Assembly: GCA_964036315.1 (NCBI GenBank)
Contig: OZ038488.1
Span: 65,860,642-65,924,641, forward strand
Direction: 5' to 3'
Source of the DNA: Acanthosepion esculentum
Taxonomy: Eukaryota; Mollusca; Cephalopoda; Sepiida; Sepiidae
Length of the DNA: 64,000 nucleotides
Shown: positions 22,318 to 34,869 of the stretch, one piece after another
Position numbering within the stretch: the first letter of the stretch is position 1
Layout of the letters: each line of letters starts with the position of its first letter
The notes under the pieces: model-generated
The model's database searches: none
Seen by the model: the letters and a program-made list of their open reading frames with translations, nothing else
Told to the model about the DNA's origin: nothing
Program-made: the position numbers and the translations under genes

Positions 22318-22665
22318 AAAAATTAACAAATATCATTAACAAAAAAAGATATAGGACTATACTGGAATGACAGTCTATTAATCCTAAGAAACTGCAACAA
22401 CAAGAAATAAAAACCTTTAAAACCCTAGGATTTACAATAGATATAAAATCAAATCAAAAAATAGTAAATTTCTTAGATATAACATTCAACCTAAACAGCA
22501 GAACCTACAAACCATACAGAAAACTAAACAACCCAATAAACATTAACAAAAATTCTAACCACCCCACTAATGTATTTAAACAAATACCCATATCTATAAA
22601 TAAAAGAATTTAAACAAATTCTAGTAGCCTAAAAATATTCAATGAAAATAAAAAAACATGAATGG
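22040..22665 (+). pseudogene. Penelope-like reverse transcriptase relic
   Basis: Fragments in changing frames match the Penelope RT palm and thumb: FDVTWGA..CKLIGIY before the catalytic site, GLYWNDSLLI where the family has YRDD, then FKTLGFTIDI, VNFLDITFNL, YKPYRKLNNP and SNHPTNVFKQIPISINKRI. The catalytic motif is mutated. A 39-bp inverted duplication around a (TA)n tract interrupts the palm (22,241-22,352). It may be another piece of the family whose endonuclease is at 14.6 kb, but it is not contiguous. Confidence 0.75.
22241..22352. repeat. Near-perfect palindrome with TA-repeat loop
   Basis: The 39-base arms 22,241-22,279 and 22,314-22,352 are inverted copies with two differences; the loop is a TA tract. 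The right arm reads as original Penelope RT coding sequence, so the left arm appears to be an inverted duplication of it. Confidence 0.85.
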
Positions 22666-22859
22666 TTATAAAGGATGACATGACAATTGAAGAACCAGTT
22701 GCGGCAGCCACACAAGCAGTTAAAACCAACATTTCTATGCCTGCCACTAAGAATCCTGCCAACATTAGCTAGCATAGGTGCTCCATACCTAATCATTATG
22801 CCAGGGACTGCCAATATTGACCTGCAGGGATTCGTACCAACCATGCATGAAAGTCACAC

Positions 22860-25560
22860 TAGAACAGCACAGGTTTTTTTTCAATGCCAAGGAATTGGTC
22901 ATTTTGCTGCAGAGTGTCAAGGAAACAGGCTAGGGGACAAGGCACCAGCACCAGTTTTCTCCCCTCAAAAAGCACTTCGAGTGATAAAAGTGAAGTAGTG
23001 TACAGCATTGGTGGATTTGGGTTGTTTCTGCTTTCTAGTGAATAAATCAGTATGTTTTGCCTGGAGCAAAAAGGATGTAAATATGCTGACAGCCAATGAA
23101 CGTGGTACTGTAGAGCTGAACATAAATAACATGAACGCAGTTAAAGTCACGGTTCTAGTTGTGGACAGTAAATCGTGGGGATCATCATGGATTTGGATTG
23201 ATTCCACATAACCAGCTCATTCAAGGCTGCATTGTCATAATAGAAATGGCTGATATGTGCAGCCATTAAAATCGACACACCAGATGTCAGTACTAAACTT
23301 GATAAAGACACAAAGATCAGGACTACAACATGGGAAAGGGCAAATGGTCAGCCACCAAAATACAGTGCCCGAGTATCGTGTGTCCAAACAAGAGAGAAGA
23401 ATATGAACAGGTGTTGCAGACATGACTAGGCAACAAACAGTTGCTACCTTGCCCAGTCTTCCCAGGGACCTAATCCCAGTGATGGCAGCGATACAAGCAA
23501 ATAAGAGAACATGCCTTGTACTGGACTATCAGGAGCTGAAAAACATGTTGACACACAGCTAATGCCAATGCATGAGGGCAGGATTTGAGGAAGTGACAAC
23601 AAAAAATGTCCAATGTTTCCATTCTTGTCCTATGGAAGGCTTACTTGTAAATACATGTCACTATGGCCATTCCAGACTGTGCTCTTTAAGATGCAAAGAT
23701 ATTGTTTAACTTCAATGAGATTCGAGCTGAACATGGTACCAGCAATAATGAATGCATTCAATAGGCAACATCAGCATACGTAGATGACGTAGATGTCTCT
23801 TAAAGTATAGCATCTGTGGCACACATAATACAACATCTAGCAAACTACAGGTCGATATGTAATGAACCATAGCTGTTACAAAAATGGTACTCAAATGCTT
23901 GGCTTACATATCTAGAGAAGAGCACAACACACCCTGTTCAAAGAGTGGAAGCAGAATTGCAGGAACTGATAGTGCACCACACAACTTTTTCACTGTGTAG
24001 AAAACTGGTCAGACACTTCACTGTTTGCAGCTAGCTCAGAGTTGCAACAACTTTTATCAAATGAAGAGTGACAGCAGGCTGGGATGACAAAATGAATGAT
24101 CCTCACCTTAAACCATGCTTGCAGAACTTATTGCTAGCATAAATTACACAGCAAGTGGTGTGTAGATGGGCACACATTGGAATCATGGGTCAATGAGGGC
24201 TCCTTTGCCACTAGAGCCTCACTGGAACTCTAAGAAGCCATTGTCAAGGAAACATGTTGGTTACATCCAAGGAAGGACAAGGAGAACATCTACTTGGCAA
24301 AGCTTGATCCCATACCAAAGGGAGTCAACTCTCCAGCAGGTCACTACTAAGAATCATCTGTTTATGGACCCTGTATGTGTTCATTGGTGGGTATCCAACA
24401 CACTCACAGGGAAAAGCCAAAGTAAACAAAAATACTGTGAGTGAAATGCTCATCAGAAGGTAACTTGGTACTCTTTAGAAGTTAGTACACAAGTAGGAAT
24501 TGTCTGTGGAGATGGCATAGATCAGAAATGAGTAGAGAGACTAACCCACAAAAATGTTTAGATGCAGTAAGGAAAGAAGTTGATCCTACTTCTGCAGCAA
24601 GTATTGTAGATGCACCCAGTCCCAATCAAATAAACACTGTATGCTGCCAAAGTAGGCAACCTGACATCAAGCATATGTTATATACTTTGTAAAATGAATT
24701 CATCCTGTGATTTTGAAGGCAAATGTCAAGGCAGTAGTGAGTGAACACAAAGAGTGCCAGTCAATCGACCCAGCCTCAATGCATTGGCCAAAAGACAAGC
24801 TGAATGGAATTGATGCGTGGAATTGATTGTGAATGAACACTGCCCACTATAATGAAAGACACTACTTAACACTGAACAAATGTGGTCCTGATCAATCTGA
24901 TGACTTTTGCATCAACAGAATTCAACCAGTGTCAACTACCATTTAGAGGCCCTTTTTAATGATCTAGGCCCACCAGTAGAACTTCTCACAGATAATAATA
25001 CTGTGTTTAGTAGCCAGCTGGTCAAAGATTTTTTGATGTGCAGATGTCCTGGTAGGCAATGCTATAATTGACAGAAGCCATCAAATTGAATTGCTGCCAA
25101 GAAGTAATGCACAATAATGGAGGCAGTCTGCTGATATGTCACAATAAAAGATTGCTCTTGCTAACATGATCCACCACAAGTTTGGGTAGAAGGAATTGAT
25201 GTAAAGCTTCTATCAAAATATCAAAAAGAGCATATGCTGTACAAAGTGAGAGATTGTGTGTGGGTGAAAACGCACACAACCAATACCAAGGCGGCATGTC
25301 ACTGGTATCAGCAGCAGCCTACACACAATTTTGATCAACAGTATGCCCCGGTATGGGTTCTATCAACAGCACATCAAACACATCTTCTGAAAGTGCAAAG
25401 GTGTTTGGATTTGGTGTGTTCAATGGCTCTTCAGATGGAGATGACATTGGACAGGAACCAGATGTACATGATGACTCCTCGGAAAGTGAGTTTTTCCAAA
25501 AAAAGAGGTCATTGCTACTCTACATGAAGTATGAGAATTAAATGACTCTGAATAAATTGG
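22860..25560 (+). pseudogene. Second Ty3/gypsy pol relic, heavily decayed
   Basis: In order: a zinc-knuckle remnant (CQGIGHFAAEC, about 22,884), a protease-like segment (KSVCFAWSKKDVN, 23,045-23,085), RT remnants (LDYQELKN near 23,520), an integrase piece with PPVELLTDNNTVFSSQL (about 24,970-25,020) and a C-terminal piece (KVRDCVWVKT near 25,240). Every domain is in a different frame with many stops. It is unrelated in sequence to the 15.5-kb gypsy copy. No LTR was recognised. It lies antisense to TUG in intron 7. Confidence 0.75.
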
Positions 25561-26490
25561 CATATTGGCAATTGATATTGGGGTATGGGTACAGAAGGAA
25601 GTGGCAACTTACTTCATCTGCCAAAGTATTCTCATGTTGCATGCTGTTTTTGGCTCTCTAGAGGGGCTGGCATTGTAGGTCAGCAAACATGTAAACCAGT
25701 TTCATGTCTAGCCACTTCTAAATGTCACTAGCGAGTTGAGTTAAAGAACATGCAAATCCATTTCACTCTTTTCAATAAGTATAGAGTCAAGTAGACTGCA
25801 TTAAAAATTGCTGATTTTTTTTTTGCCAAGTGCTAGCAGTAAACTTCCCTTGGGTGGATGCAAGTAAAAGGAGTGAGCCTTATCACTTTTTGAGAACCTC
25901 CATTCATTCTTTTGATATGGTTGTTTCCCTCAGATAATAAATTGAAGAATTTTTAAATTTAAGATAATTATCTAAAAACAGGCTTTTGCAGGGTTTTTTT
26001 AAGAAAAAAGAAAGTATCTGTAATAAATCATTCACAGGATCAAAAAGTGTATGTTCTCTGGAACACCTCAAGTGATTGGTCTTGATCTTGCAACTTTATT
26101 ATTAAAAAAAAAAAAAGGAATTAAATCTGTCTTCCATTAAATGAAAAACAAATGTGTAGCAGAAAAGAAAGAAGGATGTATTCAAGGCTGGTAATTGTTG
26201 CTGAAGAGAAATCCTAAAAAGAGGACAGTCGAAGAGAACCTTAAGGGTGTCAACTTTAGAAATCAATTCTTAATAGTCCACAATTAACTAATCAACTGAG
26301 ATATTACAAATAGTTTTGATCCACAAACAACTCACTTTATATAAAGAGCTTTTTACAAGTAAAAATAGTTCCACTATTAATCAAAAAATAAAACCAATTC
26401 CAGTTTATAAAAGTCAGAGATTAGGAAGATATTGCACTCTGAACCCAGGTAAACAAAAGCTAATGTTTATACATACAAGAAAGAATAATA
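25561..26490. other. Intron 7 sequence, nothing recognised
   Basis: AT-rich, with a poly-A run at about 26,103. No domain or known repeat was seen. Confidence 0.5.
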
Positions 26491-26497
26491 GAAGTGC

Positions 26498-26533
26498 ATT
26501 GTGTGTGTGTGTGTGTGTGTATGTATGTGTGTG

Positions 26534-26579
<46 letters not shown>
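26498..26579. repeat. (GT)n(TA)n microsatellite
   Basis: GT repeats pass into TA repeats, about 230 bases from TUG exon 7. Confidence 0.95.
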
Positions 26580-26581
<2 letters not shown>

Positions 26582-26807
26582 CAGATGTGTTTACAGTACC
26601 AACATAGCTGTGACGTTTTCAATCTCAATTGTTTTAGTGTATGTGTGTGAATCTGACGACGTTGGTGAGTTTCTTTAGATTTTATATACATACAGAAGTA
26701 TATCACTGTAAGAAACAGACACCACCAAGTAGTTTGTGTTTATTACTGCAACATGAGAGATGCAAATTTAACCGAACAGAATAAGAAGATAAAAAATGTC
26801 ACCCAAC

Positions 26808-26900
26808 TTTAAATTCTTCAACAGGTTCACCAAAGTTCATTTCTATTGCACTTGATTGTAAATACTGATTGAATTGCATCTGGGAAGGAGATTGCAGCGG
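26808..26900 (-). CDS. ASPSCR1: TUG exon 7 (residues 313-343), probable
   Basis: This 93-base exon follows TTTAATTTCAG and is phase 0 at both ends. It encodes a Gln/Ser-rich stretch ending GEPVEEFK. The donor GTTGGG is weak, and an in-frame TGA follows two codons later, so splicing must occur here or at the GTGACA five bases on. That alternative would put a stop into exon 9, which favours this choice. Homology is weak; support is mainly frame continuity. Confidence 0.7.
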
Positions 26901-26909
26901 CTGAAATTA

Positions 26910-29300
26910 AATTTGCATATTGTATTAAATTCATAAGTAAATGCAGCAAACCAAATGTAGCATTGTAGCATTATTATTAAAACAATTTACGTCATCAATA
27001 ACAGTGAAATCTTATAAACGATATGTTGAACGATTTAATCTATATGTGATTTAGCTTTGTTTTGATTCAATTTAATTATTTTCAGTATTAATATTGATAC
27101 TATTTAACCGATGAAATATTGAAATTCAATTAACTACTGTTAAAAATTTTATACACTGCATCATACAATCAACATCGGTTTTTAGGTTAAAGAGAGATTA
27201 CTTGGATGACAAATGTAAGAATGATGTCCCCTGAATAGTAATGATACCAAATCCTCAAAAAGATATATATATATACAGGAATCCTTTGATTAGTGCGGCT
27301 AATGTATACATTAAAACATACACATTAATCGAATATAATAACGTGTAGGAAATGATGTAAGTTGCACATCAAATTTTAGTCTCATTCACAATTAATTTCT
27401 AATTTATGTACTTTTTAATTAAAATATCGGTACATATATGATACAATAAATATCCTATGAATTAACGTTTATCAACCTGATTTTATTGGCAGTAATGAGA
27501 AATTGTCACTTTAAATTTTCCAAACATCATAATTAATATTTTAACCTGAAAATTTTATTTATAATCTTGTCATAGTAAATGCATACATCTTTTATATTTT
27601 GATATTTTTTAATAAATCTACATTTCTGTATCTAATTAAATCATCCACTTTTTTTTAACAAAAGAAATCGGAAATTTCCTTTTAAGGCCTTCAAAATAAA
27701 CATGAAAAAAAAAATCAAAATATTCAAAAAATTTTAATAGAAACAAATATTCAAATATGTATTTTTATTATCAGCTTATATTATAAAATTTATCTATTTA
27801 TAACTGTTCATTTTTTTTAACACTACTGTAATTAATTAGATAGAGTAATACTTGACAAACAAAATAGTTACCCATTTTTTAATTTAAAATTTTAGAAAAT
27901 TTTTAATTAACTGGTAATCATGAAAAACTCAGTTTTCAATTACTATGGTTAAACTGAAGAATGTTTTACTGCACAAATCGAATTTTGGTATATAAAAATT
28001 TTAGCACACTAATTGAAAACACATTAATCAAGGGATTCATATGTGTGTGTGTGTGTGTGTGCATATATATGTGTGAGAGAGAGTTTTTTTTTTTCACTGT
28101 TGCTGAATATTTAAAAAAAATAAAAAGACTTTTTTTCAATGAAGCAATTAACACACAAATACACTGGTTAATTAAATATGTTAATTTTTCTTTGACAATC
28201 AACAAATAAACCTTTTTCTCTTATTTATAAGATTATGTGGACCATTATTTTGATCTTTTTCATTTTGTTTGTTTCAAACCTGCATGTGTATATAAAATTC
28301 AATAAATATTTTTAGTTGTTTTTGATTTTCTTTTGTTTTAAAACAAGAAAATGTTTTAGTGTATACTATAATTCCTTTTAAAATACATAGTATTGCCCAT
28401 GAAACTTTTTAAATCATAAGTAGAAACATTTTTATGCAGAGATATAGAACATACAGAATTGTATATTAATTGCGTTAAATTTTGAAAATACAAAATTTTT
28501 CTTGTATAAAATTAAAACCAGTTTCATTGTAACATTCATTTTTGCAAGATGCCAAGTAAACTTATTATTACTTTTAAAAATTTACCCTTGTAAAATTTAA
28601 AACTGAGTTACTGAAATGGTCTTCTTTCCAGTAATTTCATAAAAGTGTTGTGGGTATTTATTTGTACATCCACCTCATACAAAATGTAACACCAAGTCGA
28701 GATTAGAGCAAGAGCCTATGTGTACATAGGTTAAGAGACAAAAAATGCTCACACCCCCACTACACTTTTTCTTTGGGGATGCTTCAGGCACCAGATAATG
28801 AACCTGGGCACCAACAGAAGGAGAGGTAAGTCCTAATGGGACAACTCCTTGAGGCTTAAGTGCATAATATTAATTTTCAACCATACCAAACTGGCTTGGT
28901 CCAGGAAACCAGAAAAGTGTTGGTCAATAACCAAAATCCCAGTTTTCATTTATATTATTTTAATTTATAATTATTTCACAAAAGATTTTTAGCAAAGTTT
29001 AACATATATACTTTGGAAAAAAAAAAAGAAAAAAAAAGAAAAAAGAAGAGTGTCAAAAGGACAGTGTATTTTCTTAATATCACTATTACTTTACATTCCC
29101 TCAGCAATTTTTGTTTTAAAAAGCTATTTTTGGAATTTTAATAAAACCAAAACATATGAAACTAGATTCATGCATACTCTTTGTTCTTGAAAATTGAAAC
29201 AAAAGTATTAAACACCATTCTTGTAAATAAAGAATTTAATAATGTGTTTAACATTTGTTTTTGTCAATTGTCAAAATAAAAAAAAAAGTATAAATCCAAA
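26910..29300. other. Intron 6 AT-rich stretch
   Basis: Nothing recognised apart from short GT repeats near 28,042-28,060 and A-rich runs near 29,017-29,046. 28,680-28,930 has near-average base composition but no coding match. Confidence 0.5.
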
Positions 29301-29309
29301 GGCTCACAA

Positions 29310-30220
29310 CTTATTTTAGCTAATTTATATGGTGACAGTAAATAAAAAAAATGTCTGGAAAATGCATTTTTTCAAAATTTATAATTACATTTATGCATCA
29401 TTATGTATTTATTTAAATTTTTGCTCTATAGTTCAGATATTTTTATAAATTTATAAATAATAACATGCTCAGAATATTGCTGCCATATATTGCCTAGAGC
29501 TCTTGCTATTTACCTTGAGCTCCTTGATAAAATCCAAAGAATCAGCAACAATATTATTGGTCCTGATCTGACAGCTTGGCTTCAGTCACTTTCTCACTGT
29601 CGTAAGAATGCCTGTTTCTTTTCTACAAATACTTTCATGGTAATTGCTTAGATGAGCTCTTCACTATGCTCAGTAGACTTTTTGAATTTAAGCGCAGTAC
29701 TAGACTGCTGTTGAGGTCTCATCAATTGAGCTGGCTAGATGTAACTGTAAATTCTATGCCGACAGTCTCTTTTCTTACACTTCTTGCTTGTAGAATTCTC
29801 TTCTGCCTCCATGCTTTCCAGACAACTTTAATGACCAAAAATTTAAATGCAATGTCAATCACTATCTACTGTCCTCCTGATTGCTCTTTTCTCTTATTAA
29901 TATTTCCATTCCTAATTCTTCCACACCCTGTAACCTCTTGTGTCTTAATGGCTTTACTGCCTTGTATGGGGTGATGCCAAATAAAAAATAAAAAAAAATT
30001 TTAATTAAAAAATTTGTTTTCATAGTTATTTCTTTATATGGTAAATCCTAAATATTGCACTGCAGTTGGTTTGCATATTTTTATAAACTTATGAATATAA
30101 AATTATTCCTGTATCTAATAATATATGTTCAATACTTTTGTTGTTAATACTGAAGGAAAAGAGAATAAATTAAAATAAAAATTGCTGAGGGAATATAGAG
30201 TAATAGCAATGTCAAGAGAA
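29310..30220. repeat. AT-rich dispersed repeat D, split by a LINE
   Basis: The parts 29,310-29,465 and about 29,990-30,220 align in order with one continuous stretch at 41,740-42,090 (shared blocks: TCTGGAAAATG/TCCGGAAAATG, CTATTTAAATTTTT, TTTCTTT.TA.ATGGTAAAT, TGCTGAGGGA). Confidence 0.65.
29480..29990 (+). pseudogene. LINE 3' terminal relic
   Basis: It carries degraded C-terminal sequence of a non-LTR element common in cephalopods: about 29,560 onward resembles the helical region after RT, and ILFCLHAFQTTL is near the end (about 29,793-29,830). It ends GGCTTTACTGCCTTGTATGGGG plus an A-rich tail at about 29,980. The family is inferred from resemblance to the better-preserved copy at 39.0 kb. 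Confidence 0.6.
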
Positions 30221-30358
30221 AAGACATCCTTTAAACACAGTGTTTTTTTTGCAGGCGCATAGGTTAAACTTTGCCAATATAATTAAGATTCATGATGAGG
30301 TTATACATTAATAATTTATATATTTTAAATAATGCAACTATTGATTTTCCGCACTTAC

Positions 30359-30779
30359 ACGTTGTCGTCTTGGTCGCCTTTCAGGACTCTGGGTAGATTC
30401 CACAAACTGTTCTCTAAAGTGAGAAAATCCTCCCATGCCTTCTTCATGATCTGTAGTTTGCCTGACAGTCTTGGGCCTGGCACCGCTCGACTGTACAACT
30501 TCCATGGATTCATTTGAAGACGTTCCACATGAAGACATTTCTACATCCATAGATTCTTCAGGTTTTCTGTTCTGTGTCGCTTTTGGTAAGGGACTAGATT
30601 CAGGAATGTTCGAGAGAGAGGTTGTGGCTTGATTGCTGTTGCTGGTGGGGCTTTGAATTCTCCCCTCCTGCTCACGACGAGCTGCTATTTCTTCCAGCTT
30701 TCTTTTCTTGTTGGCTTCAATGTCAAGCTGCTCAACAATGCCAGCATAAGTGATATCGTCAACCTCACGGTGAAGAAAC
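30359..30779 (-). CDS. ASPSCR1: TUG exon 6 (residues 172-312), variable linker
   Basis: This is the largest exon, 421 bases, between acceptor CTTCTTCAG and donor GTAAGT; one base completes the Arg codon and it ends in phase 0. It opens with FLHREVDDITYAG, then a Lys/Glu-rich stretch likely to be helical (KKRKLEEIAARREQ, about residues 195-210), then Ser/Pro/Thr/Gln-rich sequence ending in an Arg-rich tail (RRPRRQR). The linker is poorly conserved in the family, so the assignment rests on phase, position and the opening residues. An alternative donor GTGTAAGT two bases earlier would break the phase. Confidence 0.85.
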
Positions 30780-30994
30780 CTGAAGAAGAAGACATATCCA
30801 TTTGATTTTAAAGAATTAAATATTTTATGAGATTCTTCCTTTCAGTTTACTTAAGCCAGTTCCAAACAGAAGACTTCAGGAATTTTAGGACTAAAACTCA
30901 ATGTTTGTAATCAGAATGATAAAGTATTAAATGAATTCCTAAATCTTCTAAGTTAAGAGTAAACATGCTGTTAAGCCCATTTACAGAGTGACGG

Positions 30995-31255
30995 TTAATT
31001 GATTTTGTTCTTTATGGCCTATCAACCTTTTGCAGGTTAGTTAAAGCCAAAAAATATTTTTAGAGTGTAAGAATTTCCTGGAGATGATCTACTGATACAA
31101 GGCCTAGTAATTAACCCATAGCTAGGGGCGAGAAGAGGTGAATTCATACCTTTCCTAAGGGTATTTGCACGTAAGTGAATATAATGAACCTGATTGGAAT
31201 TGGAACTCTGCTCTCTGATTAACAATTCTGAGCCATTATCCATTACACGTGTGCA
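30995..31255 (-). repeat. SINE family A/B composite copy
   Basis: It starts with the family A signature (TATCAACCTTTTGCAGGTTAG, near 31,020) and continues into the family B body (CCATAGCTAGGGGCGAGAAG, CCTTTCCTAAGGGTATTTGC), suggesting A and B are parts of one longer SINE. It lies 216 bases from exon 6. Confidence 0.6.
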
Positions 31256-31429
31256 TCCAAACTTACACCACCTGGTATTTCCAATCAGTCACCCATCTAG
31301 ATACTGATCATGTTCGACAATGCTTAACTTTGGTGGTCATACAAAAACCAATGTTTCAACATGATATGGCTGTAAGCCTTCTGAAATGAGGAGTTATCAT
31401 TATCTACATTATTTATATGCAAACTATAG

Positions 31430-31500
31430 TCCACATCTTTGTTTTTATTATAACAACATTTTGGATGTTGTGCCCTCCGACCTTCATCAGGAGCTAGTTG
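31430..31500 (-). repeat. Penelope-tail hairpin, minus strand
   Basis: Minus strand CTGATGA (31,490-31,484), AGGTCGGAGGGCACAACATCC, then AAAATG and TTGTTATAATAAAAAC. This is the canonical CUGAUGA version of the motif at 15.41 kb, but the stem and the GAAA are degraded. Confidence 0.5.
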
Positions 31501-31509
31501 ATCCAGGTA

Positions 31510-32870
31510 ACCATCAGAAAGAGAAATGGTAGCAAGGTAGCAACAGCAACCACAGTAGAAAAGAGGAACCTCAGTGTGTGTGCAGTCAAGTGACAAGCAA
31601 CACACATAGAGTGTTGGGTTTTTGGAAATACTATGAATTGAGTTCCTAGTTACTAATAAAAAAATGACTCTTAAAATTATGGTCATTATAGCAGAAAAAA
31701 AAAAAAAAGAAAAAAAAAATGGACCCACTATTTTCATAAAAACAAAACAGAAGTTACATTGTAAATCAAACCTCCACCTTAAAAAAAAAAGTTTCCCCAA
31801 GAAAATTCTGGTCATATTCATCCATTATTTTAAGCTTAGCTTAATCTAGCACAAGGTATTTATATAATCAAAGTATAAGACCTGCCTATGTGACCTGTAT
31901 CCTAAAAAAAAAAAAAGAAAAAGAAAAGAACAAATCTTGAGCCAGAAAAGTTATATTTAAAACAAACTTATAGATGTAGTGAAAATAATGCAATTATTGT
32001 GGCTACTGTTCTTTTATTATTCAATTTGTTTTTTATTAATTGGTCATTTCACTGTCTAATATAGGTTGAATAGGTTAAAGACATTTTGGCATTTTTTTTT
32101 TTGCAAGAGCTCTTGTGTACCAAATAGTACCAGTATGATTAAATTATTTCATTCAATTCCCTCCCCACAACTCAGCATGGTATTTATTGGGTATGGCATG
32201 CTTATTATTTCTAAACTAATTTTCTCCACAGCACAATTATTTTGTTCCACATCAAGTGAACTCATAAAAATTCCCAGTGGAACATTTATTTGAACCTATA
32301 CACTTATTTTATAAGTTGAAAAATTACCACCAGCATTATTATTCCAGACTGTCCTTGGATTCAGTAAAGAGTAATGGTATCATAGACAGGGAAGTTTAAA
32401 CAATTTTTTCTTTAGTTATTTTCAAGCATGATGTACTTTTCCCAGAATTTCAAGCTCAATTCTTCAGTTTCATGTGCTATGAAAATTGATAAGAGTCAGA
32501 AGAATATTAAAAGATGCTTGAAATATAACAGTTAAAGTCTGTCAAAAATGGCTGGTCTCAGTAGATTCTTAAAAGTCTGAAGTGCAGCTAACTTTATTTT
32601 AAATTCTTAATTTCCAAATTAATTTTCATTGAATAAAAAAGAAAATTGGCTTGATACAAACAAAATATTTACATTTTTATAAATATTTACCAAAAATTTA
32701 GAATTGATAAAGTTATGATCCAATGTGCATCCTCGGTTTCAAATAAGAGCCAAGGACTCTTCCTTGTAAAATCCACATTACACAAAAGCTTTAAATAACT
32801 ACTTTCAGCATGTTTCTAGAAAAAGATTTTTAAAAATGTGAATTTATTAAAACTTAATATGTACAAAATT
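31510..32870. other. Intron 5 AT-rich stretch
   Basis: Poly-A runs at about 31,692 and 31,903. No domain or repeat family was identified. Confidence 0.5.
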
Positions 32871-32878
32871 CAGCTTAC

Positions 32879-32952
32879 CTGATTACTGCCTTGCCACTGG
32901 TAAGACCCAGTTTTCGTAGAGGTGTCCTTTTTAATGCATATTCACCAATTAC
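32879..32952 (-). CDS. ASPSCR1: TUG exon 5 (residues 148-172)
   Basis: This 74-base exon lies between acceptor CTTAAG and donor GTAAGC, phase 0 to phase 2. It encodes GEYALKRTPLRKLGLTSGK then AVIR, corresponding to vertebrate GEAALRGTTLQSLGLTGGS, the end of the second ubiquitin-like region. Confidence 0.9.
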
Positions 32953-33401
32953 CTTAAGAGAAAAATATTGACAAAGCATTAGTCTAATGAAAAAGAAAAC
33001 ACTTTTTGCAGAAAAGCAACATTATTCCATGTTCATTCAATCAAGTCTGTGTAAGCTCCAAATTAACGAAAAATGCAAAGGTTAACTACTTTCATTTTAA
33101 ACTACTAAAGTAATTACTAAAAAAGCATACACTAATGTTCCAGATCCTTTATACATTTTGAGTGACATAAAACTATGAAAAAGTAATTTCTTACTTTCTT
33201 TTTAATAACCATAACCTCACTCTAGTAACAAAAGCATGTAACAATTATCAGAATGTAGGAATTTTAAGAAAATGCTTGGACTTTCTTTTGATAAACTTAA
33301 AGATTAAACTAACACATGTCAAGAATGCTAGGTTTAGCAAAATCAAAACGCAGTTTACTTTGATCTTGTCTAATCCCAAACAACATTTCTCAGAGGTAGG
33401 A

Positions 33402-33411
<10 letters not shown>

Positions 33412-33446
<35 letters not shown>

Positions 33447-33760
33447 TGTGTGTGTGTGTACACACACACACAAATAGTCAAAATATACACTAAAAGTTTT
33501 AAATATAAACCGAGGGTTTAATGCCAAAGTTGACAAAATGTATTTTTTCAATTGCTGAAACTTCCTGACAAGTGGACTGGACAATTACAAAAAGAATTCA
33601 TCTACAATACTACAGCATGAAGGTGCTGAATATAATATCAATCAGCTAAGTGATAAATTTTATATTTGTATATATTATTTTTCGATCCCAGCTTGAATCA
33701 ATCAGATGTCTAGCCACACTGAAGAGCTGTGATACAGCAAAACAGTCTGTCTGTGAATGA

Positions 33761-33803
<43 letters not shown>

Positions 33804-33908
33804 ATTTTCAGAGAGAGTGTATCTGTAAAGGAACAATATGAATAAAAAGACAAGAGGAAAAACTGTTCTTAACCTACATGTATTGTTCTCTGAGGGACTT
33901 TATCAATG

Positions 33909-33954
<46 letters not shown>

Positions 33955-34019
33955 GTGTGTGTGTGTGCACATTTTCGGATATTATTTTCAAAACATACTT
34001 TCATGAATAAACGTTTTTC

Positions 34020-34086
<67 letters not shown>

Positions 34087-34090
34087 GCAT
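33412..34090. repeat. Cluster of (TA)n and (GT)n microsatellites in intron 4
   Basis: TA tracts at 33,412-33,444, 33,910-33,951 and 34,022-34,087, with GT/CA tracts next to the first two and at about 33,772-33,800. They fill much of this 1.2-kb intron. Confidence 0.95.
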
Positions 34091-34156
34091 ACAGCAATAT
34101 AGCTATAGTTGTAAAAGAGAAACCATTTTGAAGAACGAAAATGCTATTTGACTTAC

Positions 34157-34241
34157 TTCTTCCCTCATGTAAATACAAACTGGATGCTTTGGAGGCTGGC
34201 AACTACTATCCACTGTTGTAGACAAAGCTTCTTGCAAAGAA
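34157..34241 (-). CDS. ASPSCR1: TUG exon 4 (residues 119-147)
   Basis: This 85-base exon lies between acceptor CTACTAG and donor GTAAGT. One base completes the split codon from exon 3; it ends in phase 0. It encodes HPVCIYMREE, matching the vertebrate TPVCVYTRDE strand of the second ubiquitin-like region. Only about 70 bases separate its donor from the (TA)n tract ending near 34,087. Confidence 0.88.
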
Positions 34242-34489
34242 CTAGTAGCACAAAAGAAAGAAAAATAACTTTATCACTCATTTAATTTTCTTTTAATTCA
34301 TACATACTTCAAACATTTTAATTGCTAGCTAATAAGTAAAATCAAATCAGCAGAGGAAGAATTAGAGAGTTATCCCCCTTGATAAAAAAATATAGAATCA
34401 CCTGCATTAAATGATTTGGTGAGAATGAGCAGAGTCAGTATACCTGTCACCATTTCTTTACTACAAACACCTATTTTCATAAAAAAAAT

Positions 34490-34560
34490 AACATCTGAAG
34501 AAGGCTGTAGAATGGACTCGAGACAATGTTGTAATAATAAAAGTGCTTGATTATCCAAAC
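34490..34560 (+). repeat. Penelope-tail hairpin copy
   Basis: CTGAAGA at 34,495-34,501, AGGCTGTAGAATGGACTC, GAGAC, then AATGTTGTAATAATAAAAG. Same order as at 15.41 kb, with a weaker stem. Confidence 0.5.
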
Positions 34561-34726
34561 ACATGGTATAATAGTGACTTCTCAAAATTATAAGTTATTC
34601 TAATAATGCATAGTAGTCCAGTTAGAAAAATAAACAGCTTGATGTTGGATTTATGTAAATTATTAACCCATTGTACCAAAAACATACATATTTACAGTCA
34701 TTCAAGGTGGGATGCTTTTTCAAATG

Positions 34727-34731
<5 letters not shown>

Positions 34732-34796
<65 letters not shown>
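34732..34796. repeat. (TA)n(CA)n microsatellite
   Basis: TA repeats followed by CA repeats. Another TA tract lies at 35,203-35,234. Confidence 0.95.
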
Positions 34797-34800
<4 letters not shown>

Positions 34801-34869
34801 AAGACAAAAGGAAAACTTAGCTGATGTGTTTCATCTTCTGAGGGGCTTTATCAATTATTTTATTTTGCG

